Under the pieces are notes generated by a model. It saw only the letters and a program-made list of their open reading frames with translations. It was not told where the DNA came from and did not search any database. A program made the translations under genes and the position numbers. Of a stretch of DNA of 64,000 nucleotides, positions 54,951-63,418 are shown piece by piece; the first letter of the stretch is position 1, and every line of letters begins with the position of its first letter. The stretch is from an uncultured Planktomarina sp. Its GTDB lineage: Bacteria; Pseudomonadota; Alphaproteobacteria; Rhodobacterales; Rhodobacteraceae. The stretch lies in the NCBI GenBank assembly GCA_943788425.1, contig CALSQF010000006.1, forward strand, positions 434,001 to 498,000. The letters are read 5' to 3'.

Positions 54951-56504
54951 ATGTCTGATCTTATTGACGATCCCCGTCTTGGCGAGAATGCCCCAGAATT
55001 TACGGTTTCAGAAATCTCTGGTGCCGTGAAACGTACTCTGGAGGCGGAATTTGGCCGCATAAGGGTGAAGGGCGAAGTGGGGCGTGTGGTTCAGGCCCGT
55101 TCGGGGCATATGTATTTCGATGTAAAAGATGAACGCAACGCCCTGGCCTGCACCACTTGGAAAGGTCAGGTGTCAAAACTCTCTGTCCTCCCCGAGGAGG
55201 GGATGGAGGTGGTTGTCAGTGGCAAAATGACCTCCTTCGGCGGGCAGTCCAAATACAACTTGAATGTCGATGATGTGGCTGTTGCCGGGGTGGGGGCATT
55301 GATGGCCATGTTGGAAAAGCGAAAGACCGCTTTGGCCGCCGAAGGGTTGTTTGATCCGGCACGCAAACAGGCTTTGCCCTTTTTGCCCGACGTGATTGGG
55401 GTCGTCACCTCTCCCACTGGCGCTGTGATTCGCGATATTTTGCACCGCCTGCGCGACCGTTTCCCGCGGAAAGTCTTGGTTTGGCCGGTTGCGGTGCAAG
55501 GGGCCAATTGCGCCGCCGAAGTGGCGCGCGCGATTGCTGGGTTCAATGCCATGACCCCGGGTGGGGCTCTGCCGAGGCCAGATTTGCTGATCGTGGCGCG
55601 CGGCGGGGGCTCCATTGAGGATCTTTGGGGGTTCAACGAAGAAATTGTTGCACGCGCCGCGGCGGCCTCTGAGATTCCCCTAATTTCCGCTGTGGGCCAT
55701 GAGACCGATACCACATTGATTGATTTCGTCTCTGACATGCGCGCGCCCACCCCCAGCGCCGCCGCTGAATTGGCGGTGCCGGTACGCTTGGACCTTTTGG
55801 CCGAAACCCGTGCTAAGGGCGCCCGGGCGGCGCAGGGCTTGGCCAATATCATGGCGCGGCGCAAACAAAGATTGGCCGATGTATCCCGCGCTTTGCCGCG
55901 TCCAGACAGCCTGACGCAGACGGCGCAGCAGCGTTTGGACCATTGGGAGGGGCGTTTGCCACTGGCGCTGCGCAGCTTGGTGCAAAAACAACAGCTGCGC
56001 CTGACCGCTTCTGCGGGGCAGATTAAGCCCTCTGCATTAGGGCGGATATTGGTGCAGGAGGCGCGGCAATTGCAGGCCTTGGGGCAGCGCCTACCGGCAG
56101 GCTTGGACCGGGCCGCGCTCTCGGCCCGGCAGATGCTACGGGTCTGCGCATCGCGTCTGCGTCCGGCACCCCTGGCGGAGCGGGTTGCGCGGTTGCGCAA
56201 AGATCTCGATGATCTTGAAACGCGGTTGGAGCAAACGTTTGAACGGCAATTGCAAAGACGCCGCGAGCAGCTGGTGGCCTGTGATCGGTTGCGCGAAACA
56301 CTGGGGTACCGCGAGACTCTGCGCCGCGGCTATGCGGTGGTGCGGTCTGGGCAGGCTTTGATCACCAATGTGGCGAAGGCTGAGGCAGCGAAATCTCTGG
56401 AGATCGAGTTTGCCGATGGACGCTTTGCGGTGGGGCAAAGCGCCGCCGCCCGTCCCGCAGGCCGCGCCAAGCCGACCCCACCTGAGCAGGGACAATTGTT
56501 CTGA
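54951..56504 (+). CDS. xseA: exodeoxyribonuclease VII large subunit
   Basis: Large subunit of the single-strand exonuclease that trims DNA in repair and recombination. 517 residues. N-terminal OB-fold (RIRVKGEVGRVVQARSGHMYFDVKDE split), the catalytic GVVTSPTGAVIRDILHRL near residue 148, RGGGSIEDLWGFNEE near 217 and GHETDTTLIDFVSDMRAPTPSAAAEL near 245, followed by a long coiled coil and the C-terminal RGYAVVRS. AAGGTG precedes the ATG. No xseB is adjacent. Confidence 0.96.
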   Translation: MSDLIDDPRLGENAPEFTVSEISGAVKRTLEAEFGRIRVKGEVGRVVQARSGHMYFDVKDERNALACTTWKGQVSKLSVLPEEGMEVVVSGKMTSFGGQSKYNLNVDDVAVAGVGALMAMLEKRKTALAAEGLFDPARKQALPFLPDVIGVVTSPTGAVIRDILHRLRDRFPRKVLVWPVAVQGANCAAEVARAIAGFNAMTPGGALPRPDLLIVARGGGSIEDLWGFNEEIVARAAAASEIPLISAVGHETDTTLIDFVSDMRAPTPSAAAELAVPVRLDLLAETRAKGARAAQGLANIMARRKQRLADVSRALPRPDSLTQTAQQRLDHWEGRLPLALRSLVQKQQLRLTASAGQIKPSALGRILVQEARQLQALGQRLPAGLDRAALSARQMLRVCASRLRPAPLAERVARLRKDLDDLETRLEQTFERQLQRRREQLVACDRLRETLGYRETLRRGYAVVRSGQALITNVAKAEAAKSLEIEFADGRFAVGQSAAARPAGRAKPTPPEQGQLF

Positions 56505-56628
56505 TTGTGGTCAGGTGATGTCTATTGAGGCATGAGAAAACGCATCTGTTGCAAGTGGTGTCGTATTTCGACCTATGTCAGGGCCGCGTTGCGGGTTAAA
56601 TCAGCCACAATGAATTGAGGAACAGATC

Positions 56629-58314
56629 ATGTCTATCGAATCGTCAAAAGGTGTTTGGAAATCTGGACCGGGCAGAGGCCGGGTGCGACCAAAAGGGCGT
56701 CAGCTCGACGATTTGGCATGGTCACAGGTGCAAGACTTGCTCGGGCAACGGCCGCGTCGGCGCGATCTTCTGATCGAATTTTTACACCTTATTCAAGATG
56801 CTGATGGCCATCTCTCGGCGGCGCATTTGCGCGCTTTGGCCGAAGAAATGCGTTTGAGCCAGGCTGAGGTTTATGAGGTTGCGACGTTCTATGCGCATTT
56901 TGATGTGGTCAAAGAGGGGGAAACCCCACCGCCGGCCTTGACCGTGCGGGTCTGCGATAGCTTGTCGTGCGAATTGGCCGGCGCGGCTCAATTGCAAGAG
57001 GCTTTGCAGCAGGGGTTAGATCCCAAATCTGTGCGGGTTGTCCGCGCGCCCTGCATGGGGCGCTGTGATACCGCCCCGGTGCTTGAGTTGGGCCACCATC
57101 ACATTGATCATGCAACGCCCGAAAAGGTTTTGGCAGCAATTTCCGCCGGCCATACCCATGCTGAGATTCCCGATTATGAAGACCTCGCGACCTATCGTTC
57201 TGCCGGTGGCTATGCGCGGCTTGAAGAGCTGCGCGCCGGTGGTGATTGGCAAGAGGTCCAGGCGCAGATAAAGCAAAGCGGTCTGCGCGGCTTGGGTGGT
57301 GCGGGGTTTCCATCCGGCACAAAATGGGGCTTCGTGCGCAGCAATGCGGGGCCGCGCTATTTGGCGGTGAATGGAGACGAGGGCGAGCCTGGAACGTTCA
57401 AGGATCGCTACTATCTCGAGCGCACACCGAATCTGTTTCTCGAAGGCATGTTGATTGCCGCTTGGGCAGTCGAGGCGGAAACCTGTTTTATCTACATGCG
57501 CGACGAATACCCGGCGGTTCTGCACATTCTGGCCCAAGAGATTGCTGCCTTGGAAGCGGCGGGGCTCGTGCCTGCGGGCTATATTGATCTGCGGCGCGGG
57601 GCTGGGGCCTATATCTGCGGTGAAGAAAGCGCGATGATCGAAAGCATTGAAGGCAAGCGCGGCTTGCCGCGCCATCGCCCTCCCTTTGTGGCGGCGGTGG
57701 GGATCCACAATCGCCCCACTTTGGTGCATAATGTTGAAACTTTGCTCTGGGTTGCGCGCGTGGTGCGCGAAGGGCCGGAGTGCCTGAACGCGGTGGAACA
57801 CAAAGGCCGGACGGGTCTGCGCAGTTACTCGGTTTCTGGTCGCGTGAAAAACCCCGGTGTGCATCTGTTGCCTGCGGGATCCACGATTACCGATATCATT
57901 GCCGCCTGTGGCGGGATGTTGGAGGGCCATATCTTTTCAGCTTACCAACCTGGTGGCCCGTCTTCAGGGCTTCTGCCGGCATCCATCCATGACGTGCCCT
58001 TAGATTTTGACACATTGCAGCCGCTTGGAACCTTCATTGGTTCGGCCGCTGTGGTGGTTCTGTCGGATCAGGACAGCCCTCGGGCTGCTGCCTTGAATAT
58101 GTTGCGATTCTTTGAGGACGAAAGCTGTGGTCAGTGCACCCCTTGCAGGGTTGGCTGTGAAAAGGCGGTAAAATTGATGCAGGCAGAGACCTGGGATCAG
58201 CCGCTTTTAGAGGATTTGACCACGGCGATGGTGGAGGCTTCGATCTGCGGGCTTGGGCAAGCGGCGCCCAATCCGATCAAATCGGTCATCAAATATTTCC
58301 CAAGCGAAATTTAG
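56629..58314 (+). CDS. NuoE-NuoF fusion protein, formate dehydrogenase beta-like, without neighbours
   Basis: 561 residues in two parts. Residues 25-170 are NuoE/FdsG-like with a thioredoxin-fold 2Fe-2S site: C109, C114, C142 and C146. Residues 200-560 are NuoF/FdsB-like: GLRGLGGAGFPSGTKWGF, VNGDEGEPGTFKDRYYLE and GAGAYICGEESAMIESIEGK bind FMN and NADH, and ESCGQCTPCRVGC near 505 holds the N3-type 4Fe-4S cluster. This is the diaphorase module of NAD-dependent formate dehydrogenases or soluble NADH oxidoreductases. Usually the molybdenum subunit gene is next door; here xseA and ftsY flank it. It may team with a subunit encoded elsewhere. GAGGA precedes the ATG. Confidence 0.9.
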   Translation: MSIESSKGVWKSGPGRGRVRPKGRQLDDLAWSQVQDLLGQRPRRRDLLIEFLHLIQDADGHLSAAHLRALAEEMRLSQAEVYEVATFYAHFDVVKEGETPPPALTVRVCDSLSCELAGAAQLQEALQQGLDPKSVRVVRAPCMGRCDTAPVLELGHHHIDHATPEKVLAAISAGHTHAEIPDYEDLATYRSAGGYARLEELRAGGDWQEVQAQIKQSGLRGLGGAGFPSGTKWGFVRSNAGPRYLAVNGDEGEPGTFKDRYYLERTPNLFLEGMLIAAWAVEAETCFIYMRDEYPAVLHILAQEIAALEAAGLVPAGYIDLRRGAGAYICGEESAMIESIEGKRGLPRHRPPFVAAVGIHNRPTLVHNVETLLWVARVVREGPECLNAVEHKGRTGLRSYSVSGRVKNPGVHLLPAGSTITDIIAACGGMLEGHIFSAYQPGGPSSGLLPASIHDVPLDFDTLQPLGTFIGSAAVVVLSDQDSPRAAALNMLRFFEDESCGQCTPCRVGCEKAVKLMQAETWDQPLLEDLTTAMVEASICGLGQAAPNPIKSVIKYFPSEI

Positions 58315-58410
58315 CGCGCGGCTGCCATTGGCATTGCCGGGGGCTAGGATTACATTCGCGTCACCGTTTGCGGCGACTTTGAAGCCCGCGGCGAACAATG
58401 GAGCGTGTTG

Positions 58411-59586
58411 ATGTCCTTTTTTGGTAAGTTGAAATCCAAACTTTTTAAATCCTCTGCCAAGCTTGAAGAGGGTCTGGAGGCGATCGTCCAAGAAGATATT
58501 GCGCCCGAGGAGGAGCCTTCAGATCTGGTCATCACGGATGTGGCCGCGCAGGTGGCGCAGCCCGAGGTTTTGCGCGCGCCCGACCCTGTAGGAGACAGCC
58601 CGCTAGAGCAAAAGCGCGCGCAGGTGGCGCCGCCAGAAGCAGAGGCAGAGCCAGGCGTCAGCGCGCCAAAGGTTGCGATTGACCCTTTGGAGGTGGACAC
58701 AAAGCCGGTGGATCCCTTGCCCCAGAAAACTGGGGTTTTCGGGCGTGCGCCACGCCGCGTGCTGGATGATGATATGCTTGAACAGCTCGAAGAGCTGTTG
58801 ATCTCCTCGGATATGGGGGTGGATACGGCTGTGCGTATCACTGCGAATTTGGCCGAAGGGCGTTTTGGTCGGAAACTCTCCACGGCGGAAATCAAATCAG
58901 CCTTGGCCGAAGAAATTGCCCGCGTGATGGAACCTGTGGCCCGGCCCTTGCCGATTTACAATAAGAAACCACAGGTGATTTTGGTGGTGGGTGTGAACGG
59001 TTCGGGGAAAACCACCACGATCGGCAAGCTCGCTAGCCAGTTTAAGAAGGCTGGGAAATCTGTTGTAATCGCGGCTGGCGATACGTTCCGCGCCGCCGCG
59101 GTGGGGCAATTGCAAGTTTGGGGGGAGCGGGCCGGGGTGCCGGTGATGACAGCAGCTGAGGGGTCCGATCCGGCAAGCCTGGCCTTTGACGCCATGACGC
59201 AGGCGGAAAAAGATGGCGCTGACCTCTTGATGATTGATACGGCGGGACGGTTGCAAAACCGGGCAGATTTGATGGAGGAATTGTCCAAAATCATTCGTGT
59301 TATCCGCAAGAAAGATCCTGATGCACCGCACAACACGGTCTTGGTCCTCGATGCGACAACCGGGCAAAATGCGGTCAACCAAGTGGACGTGTTTTGCAAA
59401 ATGGCGGATGTTACTGGTCTGGTGATGACCAAATTGGATGGCACCGCCAAAGGCGGGGTGTTGGTCTCTCTCGCGGATAAATTTGCTTTGCCTATTCACG
59501 CCATTGGCGTGGGTGAACGGATAGACGATCTTGACGCTTTTGATCCAGAGGAATTTGCTGCGGCCTTGACTGGGGTCTCTGCGTGA
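58411..59586 (+). CDS. ftsY: signal recognition particle receptor FtsY
   Basis: Membrane-targeting GTPase that receives SRP-ribosome complexes. 391 residues. An acidic, proline-rich N-terminal A domain (about residues 15-105), then the N domain (LDDDMLEQLEELLISSDMG) and G domain: VGVNGSGKTTTIGKLA (G1), DTFRAAAVGQLQVW, LMIDTAGRLQNRADL (G3) and TKLDGTAKGG (G4 and closing loop). ATG 58411 follows GGAG by 7 bases. Its stop overlaps the next gene as GTGA. Confidence 0.97.
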   Translation: MSFFGKLKSKLFKSSAKLEEGLEAIVQEDIAPEEEPSDLVITDVAAQVAQPEVLRAPDPVGDSPLEQKRAQVAPPEAEAEPGVSAPKVAIDPLEVDTKPVDPLPQKTGVFGRAPRRVLDDDMLEQLEELLISSDMGVDTAVRITANLAEGRFGRKLSTAEIKSALAEEIARVMEPVARPLPIYNKKPQVILVVGVNGSGKTTTIGKLASQFKKAGKSVVIAAGDTFRAAAVGQLQVWGERAGVPVMTAAEGSDPASLAFDAMTQAEKDGADLLMIDTAGRLQNRADLMEELSKIIRVIRKKDPDAPHNTVLVLDATTGQNAVNQVDVFCKMADVTGLVMTKLDGTAKGGVLVSLADKFALPIHAIGVGERIDDLDAFDPEEFAAALTGVSA

Positions 59587-60485
59587 CCGAGTGGATCCTT
59601 GCGATTGAAGGCAGTCACACGGGCCGATTGGTCGCTATGCTTTTGGCGCTCTTGGCCGCTGTGTTGCACGCGGTTTTTGCCGCGATGCAAAAGGGGAGAA
59701 TTGACCCCTGGGTGATGCGCGGGGCTATGGATGCCAGCTACGGTTTGATGGCCTTGCCTTTTGCTCTGTTCGTGGTGCCCTGGCCAGAGGCGCATTTATG
59801 GCCAATTTTGGCAGGGGCATGGGCGATCCATACTGTTTATAAAATCTTGCAGGCCATGGCCTTCACCCGTGGCGCCTATACGGTTGTTTATCCCGTGGTG
59901 CGCGGGTCGGGGCCGTTTTTCACGGTGATTGGGGCATACTTATTGTTTGGCGAAGTGTTCACTGTTGGGCAATGGCTGGGGGTGGCTGTGCTTCTGTGCG
60001 GGATTTTTGGCCTGGCTGTGTATAATATGCGCACGGTGAAACTGGAGCGCGAGACATTGGGTCTGGCCTTGGTGCTGGCGCTCTTCACAGGATTTTTTGT
60101 GGCGTTTTATACGACCTATGACGCCTATGGCATCCGAGCTGCGGCGGATCCTTTTACTTTTCTGGCCTGGTTCTTTGTGATTGATTCTTGGAGCATGCCG
60201 ATTGTGGCACTGGCCCATGCACGGCGCAAAGGCATTGCCTTGGTGCGGCAGGGCCTTATGTGGCGCGCGCCGATTGGGGGATTGGTGGCGATGGCCTCCT
60301 TTGGCGCGATCTTATTGGCCACGCGATTGGATAAGGTTGGAGAAGCGGCTGTGCTGCGCGAGACCTCGACTATTTTTGCCGCTCTCATTGGCTGGTTGTT
60401 TTTGAAAGAGACCGTCGGGCCGCGCCGTTTGGCTTTAATGGCTTTGATTGCGCTGGGGGCTGTGATAGTTGAATTTGCGGGATAA
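59583..60485 (+). CDS. EamA/DMT family transporter
   Basis: 300 residues with about ten membrane helices in two repeats. It starts with GTG overlapping the ftsY stop. LLALLAAVLHAVFAAMQKG opens the first repeat, GAYTVVYPVVRGSGPFFTVIGAYLLFGE is the usual EamA helix 3-4 region, and RETSTIFAALIGWLFLKETVG marks the second. The ftsY-EamA-yciB order is common in Rhodobacterales. Substrate unknown. Confidence 0.9.
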   Translation: MTEWILAIEGSHTGRLVAMLLALLAAVLHAVFAAMQKGRIDPWVMRGAMDASYGLMALPFALFVVPWPEAHLWPILAGAWAIHTVYKILQAMAFTRGAYTVVYPVVRGSGPFFTVIGAYLLFGEVFTVGQWLGVAVLLCGIFGLAVYNMRTVKLERETLGLALVLALFTGFFVAFYTTYDAYGIRAAADPFTFLAWFFVIDSWSMPIVALAHARRKGIALVRQGLMWRAPIGGLVAMASFGAILLATRLDKVGEAAVLRETSTIFAALIGWLFLKETVGPRRLALMALIALGAVIVEFAG

Positions 60486-60500
60486 AAGGAAGGCCTAATT

Positions 60501-61100
60501 ATGTCTGACGAAAATTTACCAAAATGGGTGAAGCCGCTTTTAGAGTTTGGGCCAGTACTGGCCTTTTTTGTCGCCTATCTGAAGATGAAGGGCACGAGCT
60601 ATACCCTCGGCGGGTCTGATTATGATGGGTTCATCTTGGTTACGGCGCTGTTTGTCCCGTTGCTTCTGCTGTGCACGGCGATTTTGTGGAAGCTGACGGG
60701 GAAAATCTCTCCTATGCAGATCATGACGGCGCTTTTGGTGACCGTCTTTGGCGGGTTAACGGTTTGGCTGAATGACCCGCAATTTATAAAAATGAAACCG
60801 ACGCTGATCTATCTTATTTTTGCAGGGCTTTTGGGGTTTGGATTGCTGCGCGGGCAGTCTTATCTCCGGTTGGTGATGCAGGACGCGTTGCCGATGCAGG
60901 CTGAGGGCTGGATGATTTTGACACGCCGGTTCACGGCGGTGTTTTTTGGATTGGCTCTGCTCAATGAGGTGATTTGGAGGTTCTTTTCGACGGAGACTTG
61001 GGTGTATTTTAAAACCTTTGGCCTAACGGCGGTGTTATTTGGCTTTTTTATGAGTCAAGCGGCGCTATTGGCAAAATATGCGCTGGAAAAAGATGACTGA
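60501..61100 (+). CDS. yciB: inner-membrane protein YciB/IspZ (septation protein A family)
   Basis: 199 residues with five or six membrane helices. KWVKPLLEFGPVLAFFVAYLK at the start, TALLVTVFGGLTVWLNDPQFIKMKPTLIYLIFAG in the centre and WMILTRRFTAVFFGLALLNEVIWRF are the YciB/IspZ signatures. The family is needed for normal septation in Shigella and affects envelope synthesis in Escherichia coli. AAGGAAGG precedes the ATG. Last gene of the ftsY group. Confidence 0.93.
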   Translation: MSDENLPKWVKPLLEFGPVLAFFVAYLKMKGTSYTLGGSDYDGFILVTALFVPLLLLCTAILWKLTGKISPMQIMTALLVTVFGGLTVWLNDPQFIKMKPTLIYLIFAGLLGFGLLRGQSYLRLVMQDALPMQAEGWMILTRRFTAVFFGLALLNEVIWRFFSTETWVYFKTFGLTAVLFGFFMSQAALLAKYALEKDD

Positions 61101-61117
61101 CCGGGCGTGACCGCGCG

Positions 61118-61143
61118 GTGCGGCTGCGCCGCATGACCTTTTT
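61118..61143 (+). terminator. candidate terminator after yciB
   Basis: TGCGGC-TGC-GCCGCA (61119-61133) is a 6-bp GC stem with a three-base loop; TGACC and then TTTTT follow, so the U-tract is offset by five bases. A second hairpin GCCTGCC-TCC-GGCAGGC lies at 61150-61166. Position after the last gene of the operon supports a stop signal. Confidence 0.5.
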
Positions 61144-61188
61144 CCTCTCGCCTGCCTCCGGCAGGCTCAAGGCGCTGGGCCAGAGTGG

Positions 61189-61878
61189 CTATGTCGCTTT
61201 GAAGAGGTGATTAAAGCTGTCTTTGTCACTGGATTGCGGGGTTGCGCGCAGATCTAAATGTATCCCATGGCCCGCGGAAACGCCGCGGCGCGCGGCGCAG
61301 GCTTGCAGCCAGCGGGCCATATGCGGTTTATCCTCGAGTGTCTGTTTTGGCCCTCCCATAGGGACGCCCGGGGCCAGATCGCCATGTCGGCGATAGAAAA
61401 AAGCACCTGCCACATAGTCGTTCTGCTCCAGCTGGGTGTTGAGCACCCGATACAGCTGGGCGGTTTCTTGGGTGTATCAGTCTTGGGGGTAGGTCAAATC
61501 CTCACCCATAAGCGGGGCGTATTTGTTGAAGTGGTTATTTTGCCCTGCCATGGGGCCAAGCCCACCCATTTGCCACATTGGCCATTGATCGACGGCCAGC
61601 TGGTCGCGATAGGTTGTGCCATAGAATGTCCCTGTCTTGCGCGCCAGATATTGCAAGATGGCGCCGCTTTCAAAGAGGGCGAGCGGCGCGCCGTCGGGGC
61701 CGTCATGATCGACAATAGCAGACATGCGGTTGTTGGGCTAAATTTTCAAGAAATTGGGATTGAATTGCTCACCTTTGCCGATGTTCACCAGCTGCGCGGT
61801 GTAGGGAAGGTTCATTTCCTCAAGCGCAATTGCGATTTTCCATCCATTCGGTGTGGGCCAGTAGTAAAAATCGATCAT
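61189..61878 (-). pseudogene. broken glutathione S-transferase gene (YghU/YfcG type)
   Basis: From the ATG at 61878 the frame encodes an N-terminal GST thioredoxin fold (MIDFYYWPTPNGWKIAIALE), then TAG at 61740-61738, where the family has serine before PNNR. The same frame continues with FESGAILQYLARKTG and WQMGGLGPMAG, then TGA at 61479-61477 before YTQETAQLYRVLN. Further on, SIADMAIWP and SLWEGQ appear only in the +1 frame, and QTLEDKPHMARWL again in the first frame: one T gained in a T run near 61400 and one A lost in an A run near 61340. Two stops and two frameshifts make a functional product unlikely. No fold-disrupting insertion element is seen. Confidence 0.9.
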
Positions 61879-61992
61879 CGCACCTGTCCTATTGCCGCTT
61901 TGGGCCAGTATTCGGGCTATCGCTTTGAGCGCAAGGGGCAAATGGGCGATTTTGACTGTTGACCCTCTTGGGCTGGGTCATTATTCGTGACG

Positions 61993-62046
61993 CGTGGCGA
62001 TTTGTTACCGGATTGCGGGCCACGTTAAATAAGCTGCTAAAAGGGT
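61993..62046 (+). promoter_or_regulatory. SAM-II riboswitch
   Basis: The stem GTGGC (61995-61999) / GCCAC (62020-62024) encloses GATTTGTTACCGGATTGCGG, with the characteristic GATTTG and GGATTGC, and is followed by GTTAAATAAGCTGCTAAAAGGG, which holds the pseudoknot strand and the AAAGGG end. This matches the SAM-II (metA RNA) consensus of alphaproteobacteria as I know it. It lies upstream of metZ, a classic SAM-II target. High SAM should reduce metZ expression. Call rests on pattern recognition; a covariance-model search would confirm. Confidence 0.88.
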
Positions 62047-62063
62047 TTGGGATATGACAGAGA

Positions 62064-62091
62064 CCCCGCCTTTCACCGGTGGGTTTTTTTG
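62064..62091 (+). terminator. intrinsic terminator between SAM-II riboswitch and metZ
   Basis: ACCC-C-GCC (62064-62071) pairs with GGTGGGT (62079-62085), one bulge and one G-U pair, followed by seven T (62085-62091). It sits between the riboswitch and the metZ ribosome site and could be the transcription-attenuation platform. An alternative translational mode cannot be excluded. Confidence 0.65.
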
Positions 62092-62110
62092 TGCCTTTAA
62101 GGAGGGTCAA

Positions 62111-63295
62111 ATGACACGCGATAAACGTACACTCGCGGTGCATGCCGGCACCCGGCGCTCGCAGTTTTCTGAAATGTCTGAAGCAATTTATATGACACAG
62201 GGCTTTGCCTATGCCTCTGCCGAGGCGGCGGAGGCGCGGTTTGAGCAGGCCGGGACGGATGAATTTATTTATGCCAGATATGGCAATCCCACTGTGCGGA
62301 TGTTTGAGGAGCGGATCGCCGCTTTGGAGGGTACCGAAGATGGGTTTGCCACGGCCAGTGGTATGGCGGCGGTGCATGGGGCTTTGGTCGCAATGACGAA
62401 AGCCTGTGATCATGTGGTGGCGGCGCGGGCGCTGTTTGGCTCTTGTCTTTACGTTTTAGAAGATGTTTTGGCGCGCTTTGGCGTACGGGTAACTTTGGTG
62501 GATGGTTTGGATATGCAAGCTTGGGCTGAGGCGATTACCCCGCAGACAAGGCTGGTATTCTTTGAGAGTATTTCCAACCCGACCCTGGAGGTGATTGATA
62601 TCGCGCAGGTCTCTGCGCTCGCCCATGCGGTGGGCGCTTATGTGGTGGTGGACAATGTGTTTTCAACACCCGTTTACTCAAAGGCAATCGAATTGGGCGT
62701 TGATGTGGTGATCTATTCTGCCACCAAACACATCGACGGGCAGGGACGTGGCTTGGGCGGGGTGGTTCTGGGAACGAAAGATGTCATTCGTGGCATCATA
62801 GAGCCATTTATGAAGCATACGGGCGGCGCGATGAGCCCCTTTAACGCTTGGATGATGGTGAAAAGTTTGGAAACTCTGGAACTGCGTGTGCGTGCACAGG
62901 TTGAGACGGCCAATGTATTGGCAGAGTCTTTGCTGTACCGGAAAGATCTCGCGCGCGTGATTTATCCTGGCTTGAAAACCCATCCGCAGTTTGCTCTGAC
63001 GCAGGCGCAAATGGGCGCGGGCGGGACAGTGATGGCTTTGGATGTTGGCAGCAAGGAACGCGCGTTTCGGTTTATGAATGCTTTGGAGATCATTCTTATT
63101 TCCAACAACCTAGGGGATTCGAAGTCAATTATCACCCATCCCGCGACCACAACACATCAGCGCTTGCCGCAGGCGCAAAAAGACCTGCTGGGCATCACGC
63201 CGGGATTGTTGCGGTTTTCGGTGGGGCTTGAGAGTGCTCGAGATCTTGAGGCTGACCTAATGGCGGCGCTGGATGCGGCGGGTACAGCGGTATAA
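62111..63295 (+). CDS. metZ: O-succinylhomoserine sulfhydrylase
   Basis: PLP enzyme of methionine synthesis that exchanges succinate for sulfide to give homocysteine. 394 residues of the Cys/Met metabolism PLP family. YARYGNPTVRMFEERIAALEG near residue 54, FATASGMAAVHGAL near 78, and the Schiff-base lysine K206 in YSATKHIDGQGR. RVIYPGL and RFSVGLESARDLEADL near the end also fit. ATG 62111 has AGGAGG 5 bases before. An in-frame ATG at 62054 is rejected because it lies between riboswitch and terminator. Sulfhydrylase rather than cystathionine synthase is likely from subgroup features (DGQGRGLGG). Confidence 0.93.
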   Translation: MTRDKRTLAVHAGTRRSQFSEMSEAIYMTQGFAYASAEAAEARFEQAGTDEFIYARYGNPTVRMFEERIAALEGTEDGFATASGMAAVHGALVAMTKACDHVVAARALFGSCLYVLEDVLARFGVRVTLVDGLDMQAWAEAITPQTRLVFFESISNPTLEVIDIAQVSALAHAVGAYVVVDNVFSTPVYSKAIELGVDVVIYSATKHIDGQGRGLGGVVLGTKDVIRGIIEPFMKHTGGAMSPFNAWMMVKSLETLELRVRAQVETANVLAESLLYRKDLARVIYPGLKTHPQFALTQAQMGAGGTVMALDVGSKERAFRFMNALEIILISNNLGDSKSIITHPATTTHQRLPQAQKDLLGITPGLLRFSVGLESARDLEADLMAALDAAGTAV

Positions 63296-63418
63296 TCGGT
63301 TAAAGGCGCTTGAAATTCTTCTATGCAAACTAACTCGAGTAGAAAAAAGTTGAAATCCTGCCCGACGATCCCCAAAATAACTGGGATTAGGCCCGCACCT
63401 TTGAAAGGGGAAATTGCC

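Noticed and set aside
62054-62110. Upstream in-frame ATG extending metZ by 19 codons
   Set aside because: It spans the terminator hairpin of the SAM-II leader, lacks a good ribosome site, while AGGAGG stands before the ATG at 62111.
63296-63418. Possible Zur operator ahead of folE2
   Set aside because: FolE2 genes are often zinc-repressed, but no palindromic Zur-like site is present in this leader.
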